Assembly: GCA_902627805.1 (NCBI GenBank)
Contig: CACOKN010000003.1
Location: 1 to 64,000, forward strand
Origin: an uncultured Pelagibacteraceae bacterium
Lineage (GTDB): Bacteria > Pseudomonadota > Alphaproteobacteria > Pelagibacterales > Pelagibacteraceae
Length of the DNA stretch: 64,000 nt
Direction of reading: 5' to 3'
The first letter of the stretch is position 1, and each line of letters opens with the position of its first letter. The notes below the pieces were generated by a model that was not told where the DNA came from, searched no databases, and was given only the letters and a program-made list of their open reading frames with translations. Shown here piece by piece: positions 11,514-21,592 of the stretch. The translations under genes and the position numbers were made by a program.

Positions 11514-12685
11514 CTATCGACCTCCCCAAAAACTATATCAAGTGAACCAAGAACAGCAGGCACATCCGCTAACATGTGGCCCTTAATTAAATAATCCATT
11601 GATTGTAAATGTGAAAATCCTGGCGCTCTAATTTTGCACTTGTAGGGTTTACTTGATCCATCTGAGATTAAATAAACACCGAATTCACCTTTAGGTGCTT
11701 CAACAGCAGTATAAATTTCATCTTTCGGTACACGATATCCCTCAGTAAATAATTTAAAGTGATGTATCAATGCTTCCATAGATTGTTTTATTTCTGCTTT
11801 AGGTGGTGGAGATATTTTTCCATCAAAAGTTTTGATTGGACCTTTTTCCATTCTTGCTAAACATTGTTTTATAATTGATACACTTTCTTTCATTTCCTCA
11901 ATTCTACATAAATATCGATCGTAACAATCACCATTTTTACCAACTGGAATTTTAAATTCTAATTGATCATAACAATCGTAGGGTTGAGATTTTCTTAAAT
12001 CCCAAGGGATGCCTGAACCTCTAATCATTACACCGCTAAAAGAGTAGTCTAACGCATCATCTTTTGTTACTAATCCAATATCCACATTTCTTTGCTTAAA
12101 TATTCTATTATCAGTTAAAAGGTTCTCAAGATCATTTATTATTTTTGGAAAAGTTTCACAAAATTTTGCTATATCATTTTCTAAACCAGCTGGTAAATCT
12201 TGATGAACTCCACCAGCTCTGAAATAATTTGCATGCAATCTTGATCCAGATGCTCTCTCGTAAAAAGTCATTAGTGTTTCTCTTTCCTCAAATCCCCATA
12301 ATGATGGTGTTAAAGCACCCACGTCCAGAGCTTGAGTAGTAACATTCAATATATGACTTAATATTCTTCCGATTTCACAAAACATTACTCTTATGTATTG
12401 AGCTCTAATTGGAACATCAATATTTAGAATTTTTTCAATAGCTAAAGCAAAAGCATGTTCTTGGTTCATTGGAGCAACATAATCAAGTCGATCAAAATAT
12501 GGAACAGCTTGCATATATGTTTTATTTTCAATTAATTTTTCTGTTCCTCGATGCAATAAACCAATATGCGGATCTGCTTTTTCTACAACCTCACCATCAA
12601 GCTCAAGAATTAGTCTTAACACACCATGGGCAGCAGGATGTTGTGGACCAAAATTCAAATTTAGATTTTTAATTTTTTTTGTCAT
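11510..12685 (-). CDS. nuoD: NADH-quinone oxidoreductase subunit D
   Basis: A 391-residue, 49-kDa-type subunit related to NiFe hydrogenase large subunits without the metal ligands. [15 protein letters not shown] near the N-terminus forms part of the quinone pocket, and the C-terminus ends in the typical DIVFGEVDR. It is separate from nuoC, not fused as in enterobacteria. The start lies 17 bp inside the end of nuoC. Confidence 0.98.
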   Translation of the reverse strand: MTKKIKNLNLNFGPQHPAAHGVLRLILELDGEVVEKADPHIGLLHRGTEKLIENKTYMQAVPYFDRLDYVAPMNQEHAFALAIEKILNIDVPIRAQYIRVMFCEIGRILSHILNVTTQALDVGALTPSLWGFEERETLMTFYERASGSRLHANYFRAGGVHQDLPAGLENDIAKFCETFPKIINDLENLLTDNRIFKQRNVDIGLVTKDDALDYSFSGVMIRGSGIPWDLRKSQPYDCYDQLEFKIPVGKNGDCYDRYLCRIEEMKESVSIIKQCLARMEKGPIKTFDGKISPPPKAEIKQSMEALIHHFKLFTEGYRVPKDEIYTAVEAPKGEFGVYLISDGSSKPYKCKIRAPGFSHLQSMDYLIKGHMLADVPAVLGSLDIVFGEVDR

Positions 12686-13274
12686 TAGTTTCTGATATTT
12701 CTTTTATATATTTTGTTCCTTCCCAAGGACTTTCATAATCAAAATTTCTATAATTTTGTTCTAGTTTTACAGGTTCATTAATAACTTTTTTTTTCTCCTC
12801 ACTATATCTGACTTCCGAATTACCAGTTAAAGGGAAGTCTTTTCTTAATGGGTGACCTTCAAAACCATAGTCGGTTAATATTCTTCTTAAATCAGGATGA
12901 TCTTTAAAATTTACACCATACATATCAAAAACTTCTCTTTCCATCCAATTAGCTGATGGAAATACGGATGTAAGAGTAGAGATTAGTTCATTTTCATTAA
13001 TGAAATAACTCAAAATAATTCTTTGATTGAACTCATGACTTAGAAATAGATATACTATTTTAAATCTTTGTGTTTCCTCAGGATAATCTACAACTGTAAT
13101 ATCAATAAGTTGTCTAAATTTAGTATCTTTGTTTGTTTTTAAAAATAAAACAACGTCAATTAGATCCTCTTTATCAATTTCAATATAAATTTGATTATGT
13201 TTAATTGAAGTCTTATTAATTTTTGTCGTAAGTTCTGAATTTATCTTTTTCTCTAAATCAATTAAATTATTCAT
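12669..13274 (-). CDS. nuoC: NADH-quinone oxidoreductase subunit C
   Basis: A 201-residue, 30-kDa-type subunit of the peripheral arm. The family signature [22 protein letters not shown] followed by [17 protein letters not shown] is intact. It overlaps nuoD by 17 bp and follows nuoB by one base, consistent with the operon order A-B-C-D. Confidence 0.97.
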   Translation of the reverse strand: MNNLIDLEKKINSELTTKINKTSIKHNQIYIEIDKEDLIDVVLFLKTNKDTKFRQLIDITVVDYPEETQRFKIVYLFLSHEFNQRIILSYFINENELISTLTSVFPSANWMEREVFDMYGVNFKDHPDLRRILTDYGFEGHPLRKDFPLTGNSEVRYSEEKKKVINEPVKLEQNYRNFDYESPWEGTKYIKEISETNDKKN

Positions 13275-13275
13275 T

Positions 13276-13791
13276 TTACCTGCTGAAAGATCCTTTATTT
13301 CTAATTTTTTTTTGCAATTGCATTATTCCGTATAACAACGCCTCAGCTGAAGGTGGACAACCTGGCACATAAACATCAACAGGCACTATACGATCACAAC
13401 CCCTTACAACAGAATATGAATAATGATAATAACCTCCTCCATTAGCACAACTTCCCATTGATATAACATATCTTGGTTCAGGCATTTGGTCATAAACTTT
13501 TCTTAATGCTGGTGCCATTTTATTTGTTAAGGTGCCTGCAACAATCATAACATCAGATTGTCTAGGTGACCCTCTCGGAGCAGCACCAAACCTCTCAAGA
13601 TCATATCTTGGCATAGCTGTTTGCATCATTTCGACAGCACAGCAAGCAAGACCAAAAGTCATCCAATGTAAAGATCCAGATCTAGACCAATTTACTAGAT
13701 TTTCTAATGATGTTGTTATAAATCCATTCTTGCCAAAATCTTCTGCAAGTTGTTTAAATTCATTAGGTATTTGATCTAATTTATTGCTCAT
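13276..13791 (-). CDS. nuoB: NADH-quinone oxidoreductase subunit B (cluster N2)
   Basis: A 171-residue subunit holding the terminal 4Fe-4S cluster N2 that reduces quinone. The tandem cysteines of [10 protein letters not shown], the Cys in [16 protein letters not shown] and the Cys in [18 protein letters not shown] are all present. Length is typical. It starts 10 bp after nuoA ends. Confidence 0.98.
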   Translation of the reverse strand: MSNKLDQIPNEFKQLAEDFGKNGFITTSLENLVNWSRSGSLHWMTFGLACCAVEMMQTAMPRYDLERFGAAPRGSPRQSDVMIVAGTLTNKMAPALRKVYDQMPEPRYVISMGSCANGGGYYHYSYSVVRGCDRIVPVDVYVPGCPPSAEALLYGIMQLQKKIRNKGSFSR

Positions 13792-13801
13792 TTAAAAGAT
13801 T

Positions 13802-14188
13802 TTATTCCCAGTCTAATGCACCTTTTTTCCATTCATAAATAAATCCAATTGTAAGTATGAATAAAAAAATCATCATTGACGTAAAACCTAAGATACCAAT
13901 ATTTCCCAAAGAAATTGCCCATGGAAATAAAAATGCAATTTCAAGGTCAAAAATAATGAATAAAATTGCAACTAAATAAAATCTCACGTCAAATTCCATT
14001 CTTGAGTCTTGAAATGGTTCAAATCCACATTCATAAGCTGACAACTTTTCTGGATCAGGGTTTTTTGGTGATAAAATAAAATTTATCATTATAAAGGCAC
14101 AACTGAGTCCTAAAGCTATAATTAGAAACAAAATTATAGGTAAATAATCGTTAAGAAATCCCGCATTCATTTGAGGGATATATACCAT
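13802..14188 (-). CDS. nuoA: NADH-quinone oxidoreductase subunit A
   Basis: A 128-residue, three-span membrane subunit and first gene of the operon. The conserved loop [24 protein letters not shown] and the following helix [13 protein letters not shown] are characteristic. The candidate promoter with a 40-bp-period repeat lies just upstream, so all 14 nuo genes and birA are probably one transcription unit. Confidence 0.97.
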   Translation of the reverse strand: MVYIPQMNAGFLNDYLPIILFLIIALGLSCAFIMINFILSPKNPDPEKLSAYECGFEPFQDSRMEFDVRFYLVAILFIIFDLEIAFLFPWAISLGNIGILGFTSMMIFLFILTIGFIYEWKKGALDWE

Positions 14189-14214
14189 CTTTTTTAATAA
14201 GAAGAAGTGATGTT

Positions 14215-14301
14215 AAGTCACATTTTATACAAAAAAAAAATCAACAAAATCAATTATTTACATCGATACATTAAAAAAGATCAACAAAATCAATTGTTTA
14301 G
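14215..14301 (-). promoter_or_regulatory. nuo operon promoter region with a duplicated 21-bp element
   Basis: Two near-identical 21-mers, ATCAACAAAATCAATTATTTA (14240-14260) and the same with one change (14280-14300), lie 40 bp apart. On the minus strand the copy nearer nuoA gives TTGATT, an 18-bp spacer and TATAAA, a good sigma-70 promoter pointing at nuoA. The distal copy gives the same TTGATT with only a weak TATCGA. The repeat may be a duplicated promoter or operator. No transcription data were used. Confidence 0.5.
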
Positions 14302-14328
14302 TATTTAATATAGAGAATCATTGAAAAG

Positions 14329-14405
14329 TGGCGGGAGTGAAGGGACTCGAACCCTCGACCTATCGCGTGACAGGCGATCGCTCTAACCAACTGAGCTACA
14401 CCCCC
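14329..14405 (-). tRNA. tRNA-Asp (anticodon GTC)
   Basis: The reverse strand folds as a full cloverleaf: acceptor stem GGGGGTG paired with CACTCCC, D-arm AGCTCAGTTGGTTAGAGC, anticodon loop CTGTCAC in an ATCGC/GCGAT stem, and T-arm GAGGGTTCGAGTCCCTT. The CCA end is encoded. The anticodon GTC assigns it to aspartate. It sits directly upstream of tRNA-Val. Confidence 0.95.
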
Positions 14406-14423
14406 ACTTGTTACCTTTTTATT

Positions 14424-14499
14424 TGGTGGGCAGTAAAGGACTCGAACCTTTGACCCCCTCGGTGTAAACGAGATGCTCTACCAACTGAGCTAACCGCCC
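14424..14499 (-). tRNA. tRNA-Val (anticodon TAC)
   Basis: The reverse strand folds as a cloverleaf: acceptor GGGCGGT, D-arm AGCTCAGTTGGTAGAGC, anticodon loop TTTACAC in a TCTCG/CGAGG stem, and T-arm AAAGGTTCGAGTCCTTT. CCA is encoded. Anticodon TAC reads valine codons. It lies 18 bp from tRNA-Asp, so the two are probably co-transcribed. Confidence 0.95.
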
Positions 14500-14606
14500 T
14501 TAAACAAAAAGTAAAGTGTTTTATATCTTTTAAAGTACCTTCGTCAAGGTCTATTAATACTAAATAACGTCAAGATTTATTAATTGCTTCAATTTTAGGG
14601 GTTCTT

Positions 14607-14726
14607 TTAAAATCCGCCTCTCCAATTATTTTTGGAGTTAAAATTTTCTTTCTCTATTTTTGATGTCGGTCTTGTAAGATAATAAGTTACAAAAACTACT
14701 ATTAATAAAATTATGTATAATTCCAT
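14607..14726 (-). CDS. 39-residue single-span membrane peptide next to lon
   Basis: A 39-codon reading frame too short for the ORF track, starting MELYIILLIVVFVTYYLT and ending NNWRGGF. It has one N-terminal membrane span followed by a polar tail, giving a plausible N-out small membrane protein. It lies 11 bp downstream of the lon stop on the same strand, so it could be the last gene of the lon unit. No family is recognised, and the call rests on start, stop, composition and position only. Confidence 0.45.
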   Translation of the reverse strand: MELYIILLIVVFVTYYLTRPTSKIEKENFNSKNNWRGGF

Positions 14727-14737
14727 AAATAAATTTT

Positions 14738-17122
14738 TTATTGAATGCTTGCCTGAGACTTGTCGTCTTTTTTAGAAATATCAACTTCAACCCACTCTGT
14801 TTTTTTAAGTTCCTTAGTTAAAGCAATTTTTAAAACTTCATCAGCATATTCAACAGGGGTTATTTTAATTTCATCAATTATTTTTTTTGGCATATCTACT
14901 AAATCTTTCTCATTTTCTTTTGGTATTAAAACTTCTTTTATTCCTGCTCTATGCGCTGCAATAAGCTTTTCTTTTAAACCACCAATAGGCAATACCTGCC
15001 CTGTTAAAGTAACCTCACCTGTCATTGCAACATCTCTTTTTACTGGAATATTCGTAATAGAAGACACTATAGAAGTAACCATACCAATTCCAGCAGATGG
15101 GCCATCTTTTGGTGTAGCTCCCTCTGGAACATGAATATGAAAGTCTTTTTTCTCAAACAAAGGAGGTATTATTCCATACTCTAAACATTTTGATCTTACA
15201 AAAGATTTTGCTGCTTTAACTGACTCTTGCATTACATCTCCAAGCTTACCAGTTATTTGCATTCTGCCTTTACCAGGCATTGTTGCAGTTTCAATTTTTA
15301 AAATTTCACCACCATACTCAGTCCAAGCCAATCCAGTTACTATTCCTACTCTATTTTCAGTTTCCAATTCACCTGATTTAAACTTGGGAACACCTAAAAA
15401 ATCTGACAAATTTTCTTTGTTAATTTTAACTTCTTTTTCCTCTCCAGCTACAATTTTCTTAACTACTTTTCTAGCAACTTTAGAAATTTCTCTTTCTAAA
15501 TTTCTAACACCAGACTCTTTTGTATAACTTCTAATAATTTCCTGGATAATGTCATTTTGTAAATTCATTTCTTTTTCTTTTACACCATTATCTTTAATTT
15601 GTTTTGGTAATAAATATTTGTTTGCAATATTTATTTTTTCATCTTCTGTATAACCTGCTAATCTTATCACTTCCATTCTATCTAAAAGTGGTGGAAGTAT
15701 ATTTAAAGTGTTAGCTGTTGTTACAAACATAACATCAGATAAATCATAATCAACTTCAAGATAATGATCGTTAAAAGTCGTGTTTTGCTCAGGATCTAAT
15801 GCCTCCAGTAATGCTGAGGATGGGTCACCTCTATAGTCATTACCAATTTTATCAATCTCGTCTAAAAGGATTAATGGATTTTTTGTACCAGCTTTTTTCA
15901 TCATTTGGATTATCTTACCAGGTAAAGATCCTATGTATGTTCTTCTATGTCCTCTTATTTCTGCTTCATCTCTCATACCACCAACTGACATTCTTACAAA
16001 TTCTCTGTTTGTAGCTTTTGCTATTGATTTTCCTAAAGATGTTTTACCAACACCAGGGGGACCAACCAAACATAAAATAGGTCCTTTTATTTTTTCCATT
16101 CTTTTTTGAACAGCTAAAAATTCAATAATTCTCTCTTTTACTTTCTCTAAACCAAAGTGATCTTTATCTAAAATTTCTAAAGCTTTTTTCAGATCAATCT
16201 CTACAGCACTTTTTTTATGCCATGGAAGTTCAGTCATCCAATCTAAATAATTTCTAACAACTGTTGCCTCAGCTGACATTGGACTCATATTTTTTAATTT
16301 TTTTAATTCCTGTAAACATTTTTTTTCGACATCTTTGGGCATTCTCGCCTTAATTATTGCTTTATTAAGGCTGGTATTTTCATCTTTTCCATCCTCGATT
16401 TCACCTAACTCTTTTTGAATAGCTTTTAGTTGTTCATTTAAATAATATTCTCTTTGAGTTTTTTCCATTTGTGTTTTAACTCTGCCACGAATTCTTTTTT
16501 CAACACCAATTATGCTTGTTTCGTTTTCCATTATCTTAATTATTGAATTTAATCTTTTCTTTACGTCTATGGTCTCAAAAATTTGTTGTTTTTCTGAAAT
16601 AGTAGCAGTTATATGAGATGCAATGTTATCAGCAATTTGTGAAGGATCCTTTAATTGCTTAATAGAATTGATTGTTTCATTAGAAATTTTTTTGTTAATC
16701 GATGTTAATTTTTCTAATCTTCTGAGAGCCGTTGCTGCAAGAGGATATAAATCCTCATCTTTGTTTGAAATATCATTATAATGAGTAAATTCACAAGTAA
16801 TAAATTTTTCGTTGTCTTTAAAATCTAAAATTTTTACTCTTTTGATTCCCTCTACTAAAACCTTAACTGTTCCATCTGGTAATTTTAAAAGCTGAAGAAT
16901 ACTACCCTCACAACCATACATAAAGATGTCTGTCTTTTTTGGATCATCTATCTCTGAATTTTTTTGAGTTACTAAAATAATTTTTTTATCTTTTTTCATT
17001 ACCTCATTAAGAGCAGAGATAGACTTATCTCTTCCTACAAAAAGAGGAATCACCATACTTGGAAATACCACTATGTCTCTTAATGGCAATAGAGGTGCAG
17101 AAATTTTAACGTCCATATACAT
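14738..17122 (-). CDS. lon: ATP-dependent Lon protease
   Basis: A 794-residue AAA+ protease that degrades misfolded and regulatory proteins in the cytoplasm. In order it shows the N-terminal substrate domain (PLLPLRDIVVFPSMVIPLFVGR), Walker A GPPGVGKTSLGKS, Walker B ILLDEIDKI, and the protease domain with the catalytic serine in DGPSAGIGM and lysine in the GGLKEKLIAAHRAG region. Length matches LonA. Two close starts (MYMDVK) exist. It follows clpX at 55 bp, completing the tig-clpP-clpX-lon block found in many proteobacteria. Confidence 0.98.
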   Translation of the reverse strand: MYMDVKISAPLLPLRDIVVFPSMVIPLFVGRDKSISALNEVMKKDKKIILVTQKNSEIDDPKKTDIFMYGCEGSILQLLKLPDGTVKVLVEGIKRVKILDFKDNEKFITCEFTHYNDISNKDEDLYPLAATALRRLEKLTSINKKISNETINSIKQLKDPSQIADNIASHITATISEKQQIFETIDVKKRLNSIIKIMENETSIIGVEKRIRGRVKTQMEKTQREYYLNEQLKAIQKELGEIEDGKDENTSLNKAIIKARMPKDVEKKCLQELKKLKNMSPMSAEATVVRNYLDWMTELPWHKKSAVEIDLKKALEILDKDHFGLEKVKERIIEFLAVQKRMEKIKGPILCLVGPPGVGKTSLGKSIAKATNREFVRMSVGGMRDEAEIRGHRRTYIGSLPGKIIQMMKKAGTKNPLILLDEIDKIGNDYRGDPSSALLEALDPEQNTTFNDHYLEVDYDLSDVMFVTTANTLNILPPLLDRMEVIRLAGYTEDEKINIANKYLLPKQIKDNGVKEKEMNLQNDIIQEIIRSYTKESGVRNLEREISKVARKVVKKIVAGEEKEVKINKENLSDFLGVPKFKSGELETENRVGIVTGLAWTEYGGEILKIETATMPGKGRMQITGKLGDVMQESVKAAKSFVRSKCLEYGIIPPLFEKKDFHIHVPEGATPKDGPSAGIGMVTSIVSSITNIPVKRDVAMTGEVTLTGQVLPIGGLKEKLIAAHRAGIKEVLIPKENEKDLVDMPKKIIDEIKITPVEYADEVLKIALTKELKKTEWVEVDISKKDDKSQASIQ

Positions 17123-17177
17123 AAATATGGATATTATTAATTATATTGCAATACTTTTTTCCTAATTATTAAGGATA

Positions 17178-18446
17178 TTACGCCGCTGAGGTCTTGGTAG
17201 ACTTAGATTTTTCGTCCGTTTCTGAATGAACTATTATTGGTTGAGATTGTCCTTTTACAGATGCAGCATCAACTATGACCTCTTTAATATTTTCTTGACT
17301 TGGTAAATCATACATCGTCTTAAGTAAAATATTTTCCAAAATTGATCTTAAGCCCCTTGCTCCTGTTTTTTTTCTAATTGCTTTGAGAGCAATTTCTTTT
17401 AATGCACTTTCTTTAAAACTTAATTTTGCACCATCGAGTTTAAATAATTCTTGATATTGTTTTGTTAGAGAATTTTTTGGTTCTTGTAATATCTTTATTA
17501 AAGATTTTTCGTCTAAATCATCTAAAGTAGCAATCATCGGTAATCGTCCAATAAATTCTGGGATAAGTCCATATCTTAATAAATCTTCTGGTTCTAATCC
17601 TTTCATCCATTCACCAGTTTTTTTGTCTTGTGTGTTTTTTACATCAGCACCAAAACCAATTGAGGTTCCCTTGTCTCTTTGTGATATAATTTTATCTAAA
17701 CCTGCAAACGCTCCACCACAAATAAATAAAATATTTGTAGTATCAACTTGTAAAAATTCCTGTTGTGGATGTTTTCTTCCACCTTGAGGCGGAACACTTG
17801 CAATCGTTCCCTCCATAATTTTTAATAGTGCTTGCTGAACACCTTCACCCGAAACATCTCTAGTAATAGATGGGTTCTCAGATTTTCTACTGATTTTGTC
17901 TACCTCATCTATGTATACTATTCCACGTTGAGCCTTCTCAACATTATAGTCAGCAGCTTGTAATAATTTTAAAATAATATTTTCAACATCTTCACCAACA
18001 TAACCTGCTTCAGTTAATGTGGTTGCATCAGCCATTGTAAACGGGACATCTAAAATTCTAGCAAGTGTTTGTGCTAATAAAGTTTTTCCACATCCAGTTG
18101 GGCCAACTAATAAAATATTTGATTTTGCAAGTTCTACATTTTTACTTGTCTTATTTTCATAATTAAGTCTTTTGTAATGATTATGAACTGCTACAGATAA
18201 AACTTTTTTAGCATGTGATTGTCCAATAACATAATCATCTAAAACTGAACAAATTTCTTTTGGTGAAGGTAACCCATCTTGATGTTTAACAAAAGTATCT
18301 TTGCTCTCCTCTTTGATGATATCCATACAAAGTTCAACACACTCATCACAGATAAAAACAGTTGGGCCTGCAATAAGTTTTCTAACTTCGTGTTGACTCT
18401 TTCCGCAGAAAGAACAGTATAAAATATTTTTGTTATTTGTATTCAT
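17178..18446 (-). CDS. clpX: ATP-dependent Clp protease ATP-binding subunit ClpX
   Basis: A 422-residue AAA+ unfoldase partner of ClpP. The N-terminal zinc domain is visible ([10 protein letters not shown] ... CDECVELC), then Walker A GPTGCGKT, Walker [10 protein letters not shown], an IGF-type ClpP-docking loop (TSIGFGADV) and sensor motif TGARGLRSI. Length is normal. It lies 89 bp downstream of clpP on the same strand. Confidence 0.98.
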   Translation of the reverse strand: MNTNNKNILYCSFCGKSQHEVRKLIAGPTVFICDECVELCMDIIKEESKDTFVKHQDGLPSPKEICSVLDDYVIGQSHAKKVLSVAVHNHYKRLNYENKTSKNVELAKSNILLVGPTGCGKTLLAQTLARILDVPFTMADATTLTEAGYVGEDVENIILKLLQAADYNVEKAQRGIVYIDEVDKISRKSENPSITRDVSGEGVQQALLKIMEGTIASVPPQGGRKHPQQEFLQVDTTNILFICGGAFAGLDKIISQRDKGTSIGFGADVKNTQDKKTGEWMKGLEPEDLLRYGLIPEFIGRLPMIATLDDLDEKSLIKILQEPKNSLTKQYQELFKLDGAKLSFKESALKEIALKAIRKKTGARGLRSILENILLKTMYDLPSQENIKEVIVDAASVKGQSQPIIVHSETDEKSKSTKTSAA

Positions 18447-18535
18447 AGTTTTTATAACGAATCAATTTAATTACTTTATTATAAGAGACTGATGTTAATC
18501 AAGTTTCTAATAATTTGATGTCAATATCTTGTGTA

Positions 18536-19147
18536 TTAAGATCTTTTTTCTACAACTTCATCTATCAAGCCAAAAGACTTGGCGGCATCAGCAGTCATGA
18601 AGTTATCTCTTTCTAGAGCAGATTTGATTTCTTCTACTGATTTACCTGTATGTTTTGAATAAATTTCATTTAATCTTTTTTTTAAGGATAAAACTTCATT
18701 AGCATGAATCTCAATATCAGTTGCTTGTCCTTGAAAACCAGCAGATGGTTGATGAACCATTATTCTAGAATTTGGTAATGAAAATCTTTTACCTTTTTTT
18801 CCAGCTGAAAGTAAAAATGATCCCATCGATGCTGCTTGACCAATACATAATGTGGAAATATCAGGCTTTACATATTGCATAGTATCATAAATACCAAGAC
18901 CAGCAGTTACTAACCCTCCTGGACTATTAATATATAAATAAATTTCTTTTTTTGGATCTTCTGCCTCCAAAAATAAAAGTTGAGCAGTAACTAGAGAAGC
19001 AACATTGTCATTAATTTGTCCTGTTAAAAAAATTATTCTCTCTTTTAATAGTCTCGAGTAAATATCATACGCTCTTTCACCCTTACTTGATTGTTCAACA
19101 ACCATAGGAACTAACGTACTCATGTGTTCTGATATTTTATTTGTCAT
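18536..19147 (-). CDS. clpP: ATP-dependent Clp protease proteolytic subunit
   Basis: A 203-residue serine peptidase forming the ClpP tetradecamer. The catalytic serine is in [14 protein letters not shown] and the histidine in [12 protein letters not shown], and the aspartate region near [13 protein letters not shown] follows. Length and the short processed-looking N-terminus ([25 protein letters not shown]) are typical. It follows tig by 32 bp and is likely co-transcribed with it. Confidence 0.98.
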   Translation of the reverse strand: MTNKISEHMSTLVPMVVEQSSKGERAYDIYSRLLKERIIFLTGQINDNVASLVTAQLLFLEAEDPKKEIYLYINSPGGLVTAGLGIYDTMQYVKPDISTLCIGQAASMGSFLLSAGKKGKRFSLPNSRIMVHQPSAGFQGQATDIEIHANEVLSLKKRLNEIYSKHTGKSVEEIKSALERDNFMTADAAKSFGLIDEVVEKRS

Positions 19148-19179
19148 AAGTTGATTCGTTTTACTTATACAACTTGAGA

Positions 19180-20613
19180 TTACTTTTTACTAACTTTTTT
19201 TGTTTTTTTAACTGGAGACTTTGTTTTTGGGGTTTTTGTTTTAGTTTTGTTCGTTGAGGGTTTTTTAGTCTCGACCTTCTTTTCAGTTTTTTTTTTGCCC
19301 TCATTAGCATCACTATATTCTTGCATTTGAGATTGTTTCAAAATTTTTTCTGCCTCTTCTTTTGAAACTTCTTTCTTATTAGGTTTTGCTTTTTCTTTAA
19401 TTAGCTTTAAAATTTTTTCCTCATAGACTGTACCTCTTAAACTAGATAATGCTGAAGGATTTTTTTGATAAAAATCCATGACCATTTTCTCTTGACCTGG
19501 CATCATTCTAATTTGTTTTTGGACTTCAGCTTGTAGTTCCTGTTCTGTTACCTTGATTTGATTTTGCTCACCAAATTCATTTAAAACTAATCCAACTTTA
19601 ATTCTTTTTTTCGCTATTTCTTCAAAATTTTTCCTACTTTTTTTTGCATCTTCTTCAGACATTCCTTGAGAAAGAATTTTTACTTCTTCATCAATGAGAT
19701 TCTCAGGAATTTCTGTAATCTTAAATTTTTCTATCTCTTTTAAGATTTGATTTTTAGAGAAACGCTCAAGAGAATTTTTATATTCATCATTTATTTGTTT
19801 TGATATTAAAGATTTAAGGTCTTTCAAATCTTTTGCACCAAAATTTTTTGCAAATTCATCATCGATTTTTACAGGTTCAGGATTTTTTAATATAGTAATT
19901 TTGCATTTAAATTTTGCTTTTTTATTTACCAATTCTTTTTCAGGAAAGTTTTCAGGCAAAGTAGCTTCAACAGTCTTTTCATCACCTACTTTGACACCAA
20001 TTAATTGTTTGTCAAAACCTTTTAAAAATAAATCTTTACCCAAAGTTAGTTGTGTATTTTTACCTTCTCCACCTTTAAATGGCTTATCATCAATAGTAGC
20101 ATTATAATCAAAAGCTACTAAATCACCTTCTTTTGCAACTGTATCTTTTGGAGCTTCTTTGAAGTTTGGTTGATTTTTTGCTATTTCTTTTATTCTTTTA
20201 TCTGCTTCACTGTCATCTATTTTTACTGAATACTCATCAAACTTAATATTTTCTATTGGCTTTACTTCGACCTTTGGAAGCTCTGTTACAGAGATAACGT
20301 ATTCAAGATCTTTATCTTCCCCATATGTTTTGAGATCTAATTTTGGTTGACCTGCGGGTTTTATATTGTTTTCTTGCAATGCTTTAGTTGAAGAATCTTT
20401 AATAACCTTATCTAAAACTTCACCAAAAACTGCTTTTCCAAATTGTCTTTTTAAAATTTCCTTTGGTACTTTTCCAGGTCGAAAACCTTTTAGGTTTACA
20501 GTTCCTTTTATCTCTTCATATCTTTGGTCCATATGAGTATTCATAGTTTTTTTATCTATGAATACTTTTAAGTTTTTATTTAAACCTTTTTTATTTTCTA
20601 TTGTTACTTTCAT
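19180..20613 (-). CDS. tig: Trigger factor (ribosome-associated chaperone) with long basic tail
   Basis: A 477-residue chaperone that meets nascent chains at the ribosome exit. The ribosome-binding loop [17 protein letters not shown] is present near residue 42, and an FKBP-type prolyl isomerase domain follows ([21 protein letters not shown], about residues 160-250), then the helical arms. The last 40 or so residues are almost all K, T, P and S ([18 protein letters not shown]), a disordered basic extension absent from E. coli trigger factor, though tails of this kind occur in some alphaproteobacteria. It starts the tig-clpP-clpX-lon block. Confidence 0.95.
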   Translation of the reverse strand: MKVTIENKKGLNKNLKVFIDKKTMNTHMDQRYEEIKGTVNLKGFRPGKVPKEILKRQFGKAVFGEVLDKVIKDSSTKALQENNIKPAGQPKLDLKTYGEDKDLEYVISVTELPKVEVKPIENIKFDEYSVKIDDSEADKRIKEIAKNQPNFKEAPKDTVAKEGDLVAFDYNATIDDKPFKGGEGKNTQLTLGKDLFLKGFDKQLIGVKVGDEKTVEATLPENFPEKELVNKKAKFKCKITILKNPEPVKIDDEFAKNFGAKDLKDLKSLISKQINDEYKNSLERFSKNQILKEIEKFKITEIPENLIDEEVKILSQGMSEEDAKKSRKNFEEIAKKRIKVGLVLNEFGEQNQIKVTEQELQAEVQKQIRMMPGQEKMVMDFYQKNPSALSSLRGTVYEEKILKLIKEKAKPNKKEVSKEEAEKILKQSQMQEYSDANEGKKKTEKKVETKKPSTNKTKTKTPKTKSPVKKTKKVSKK

Positions 20614-20623
20614 AATTTATTGA

Positions 20624-20708
20624 TGGTAGGGCGAAAAGGACTCGAACCTTCACAGATTGCTCTATCGGTTCCTAAGACCGACGCGTCTACCAATTCCGCC
20701 ATCGCCCC
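20624..20708 (-). tRNA. tRNA-Leu (anticodon TAG)
   Basis: The reverse strand gives a class II tRNA with a long variable arm: acceptor GGGGCGA, D-arm TGGCGGAATTGGTAGACGC, anticodon loop CTTAGGA in a TCGGT/ACCGA stem, variable arm TAGAGCAATCTGTG, T-arm AAGGTTCGAGTCCTT and encoded CCA. Anticodon TAG reads CUN leucine codons. It lies 10 bp upstream of tig on the same strand and may share its transcript. Confidence 0.94.
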
Positions 20709-20740
20709 ACAAATCTTGAGGTTTTATATATTATTGAAAC

Positions 20741-20760
20741 TATTTGTCCAATGACAAATA
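20741..20760. promoter_or_regulatory. Perfect 8-bp inverted repeat between tRNA-Leu and the nitroreductase gene
   Basis: TATTTGTC-CAAT-GACAAATA is an exact inverted repeat in the divergent promoter region. A TATAAT-like box follows at 20792-20797. It could be an operator for the nitroreductase gene, the tRNA-tig unit, or both. No T-tract follows, so it is not an obvious terminator. Confidence 0.35.
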
Positions 20761-20830
20761 TTGAAAAATTATCTATTTATTTCATAAATTTTATAATATT
20801 TTTATAATTAAGTAATTAAAAGGAAGCTTG

Positions 20831-21400
20831 ATGGAGTCAAATAATAATTTTTTTTTAAAAAGAAGATCTGTTTTAGCAAAAAAAATACAAAATCATCCCA
20901 TTAGTGAAGATGATTTAAATATAATTTTAAATGCTGGAATTAGAGTTCCAGATCATGGTGCTTTAAATCCATGGAAAATAAAAGTTATAAAAGGCAATAA
21001 ATTAAAAATTGTAGATGAAGAGGTTATTTTATCGGAATTTATTAAAGAAAATCCTGATGCAAGTTCAGAAAGTAAACTTTTAGAGTCGAAAAGACTTCAA
21101 AGAGCTTCAGTAGTTTTAGCAGTTTTATCAACACCAGTTGAGCATCCTAAAATACCTAATTGGGAAATGATATTATCCTCTGGTGCTGTATGTATGAATT
21201 TACTATCATGTGCTCAATCGTTAGGTTATGCAGCGCAATGGTTAACAGAATGGTATTCTTATAATAATAAAATGCTTGAATATTTAGGTGGTAGGTCAGG
21301 TATAGATCGAATTTCTGGTTTTATCTATATTGGTCATAAAGCAGAAGAACCATTAGAAAGAAAAAGGCCTGATCCAGAAAAGGTAATTTCATATATATAA
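20831..21400 (+). CDS. Nitroreductase family protein (YdjA-like)
   Basis: About 189 residues. The ATG at 20831 is preferred over the in-frame TTG three bases earlier because AAGGAAG stands upstream at RBS distance. RRSVLAKKIQNHPISEDDLNIILNAG is the FMN-binding N-terminus of nitroreductases, and PDHGALNPWKIKVI matches the YdjA-type subgroup. The C-terminal GFIYIGHKAEEPLERKRPD is also typical. These are FMN- and NAD(P)H-dependent reductases, and the physiological substrate cannot be told. It begins a short plus-strand unit with two small unknown genes. Confidence 0.85.
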   Translation: MESNNNFFLKRRSVLAKKIQNHPISEDDLNIILNAGIRVPDHGALNPWKIKVIKGNKLKIVDEEVILSEFIKENPDASSESKLLESKRLQRASVVLAVLSTPVEHPKIPNWEMILSSGAVCMNLLSCAQSLGYAAQWLTEWYSYNNKMLEYLGGRSGIDRISGFIYIGHKAEEPLERKRPDPEKVISYI

Positions 21401-21418
21401 TGATGATAAGAAAGTATT

Positions 21419-21592
21419 ATGGCTAAGACAACTATTGTAATGATAATTTATATTTTAGGACTTATTTTTGGAGCTTTATTTCTTAAAATATGGAGTGCAG
21501 ATACCAATGTATATAAAGGTCTTTTAGGGCTAGGCTGGACAGCTATATTTTTAATAAGTTTATTTTTAGCTGACAAACATGAAAAAAGTTAA
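21419..21592 (+). CDS. 57-residue two-span membrane protein, unknown
   Basis: Not in the ORF track. It begins MAKTTIVMIIYILGLIFGALFL and ends FLISLFLADKHEKS, with two hydrophobic segments around a polar loop (KIWSADTNVYKGL). It starts 18 bp after the nitroreductase stop and ends 14 bp inside the next gene, the close spacing seen in operons here. No family recognised. Confidence 0.6.
   Translation: MAKTTIVMIIYILGLIFGALFLKIWSADTNVYKGLLGLGWTAIFLISLFLADKHEKS

Noticed and set aside
14240-14300. Direct repeats resembling a minimal CRISPR array
   Set aside because: Only two copies, a 40-bp period, no further spacers and no cas genes; placement fits a promoter duplication.
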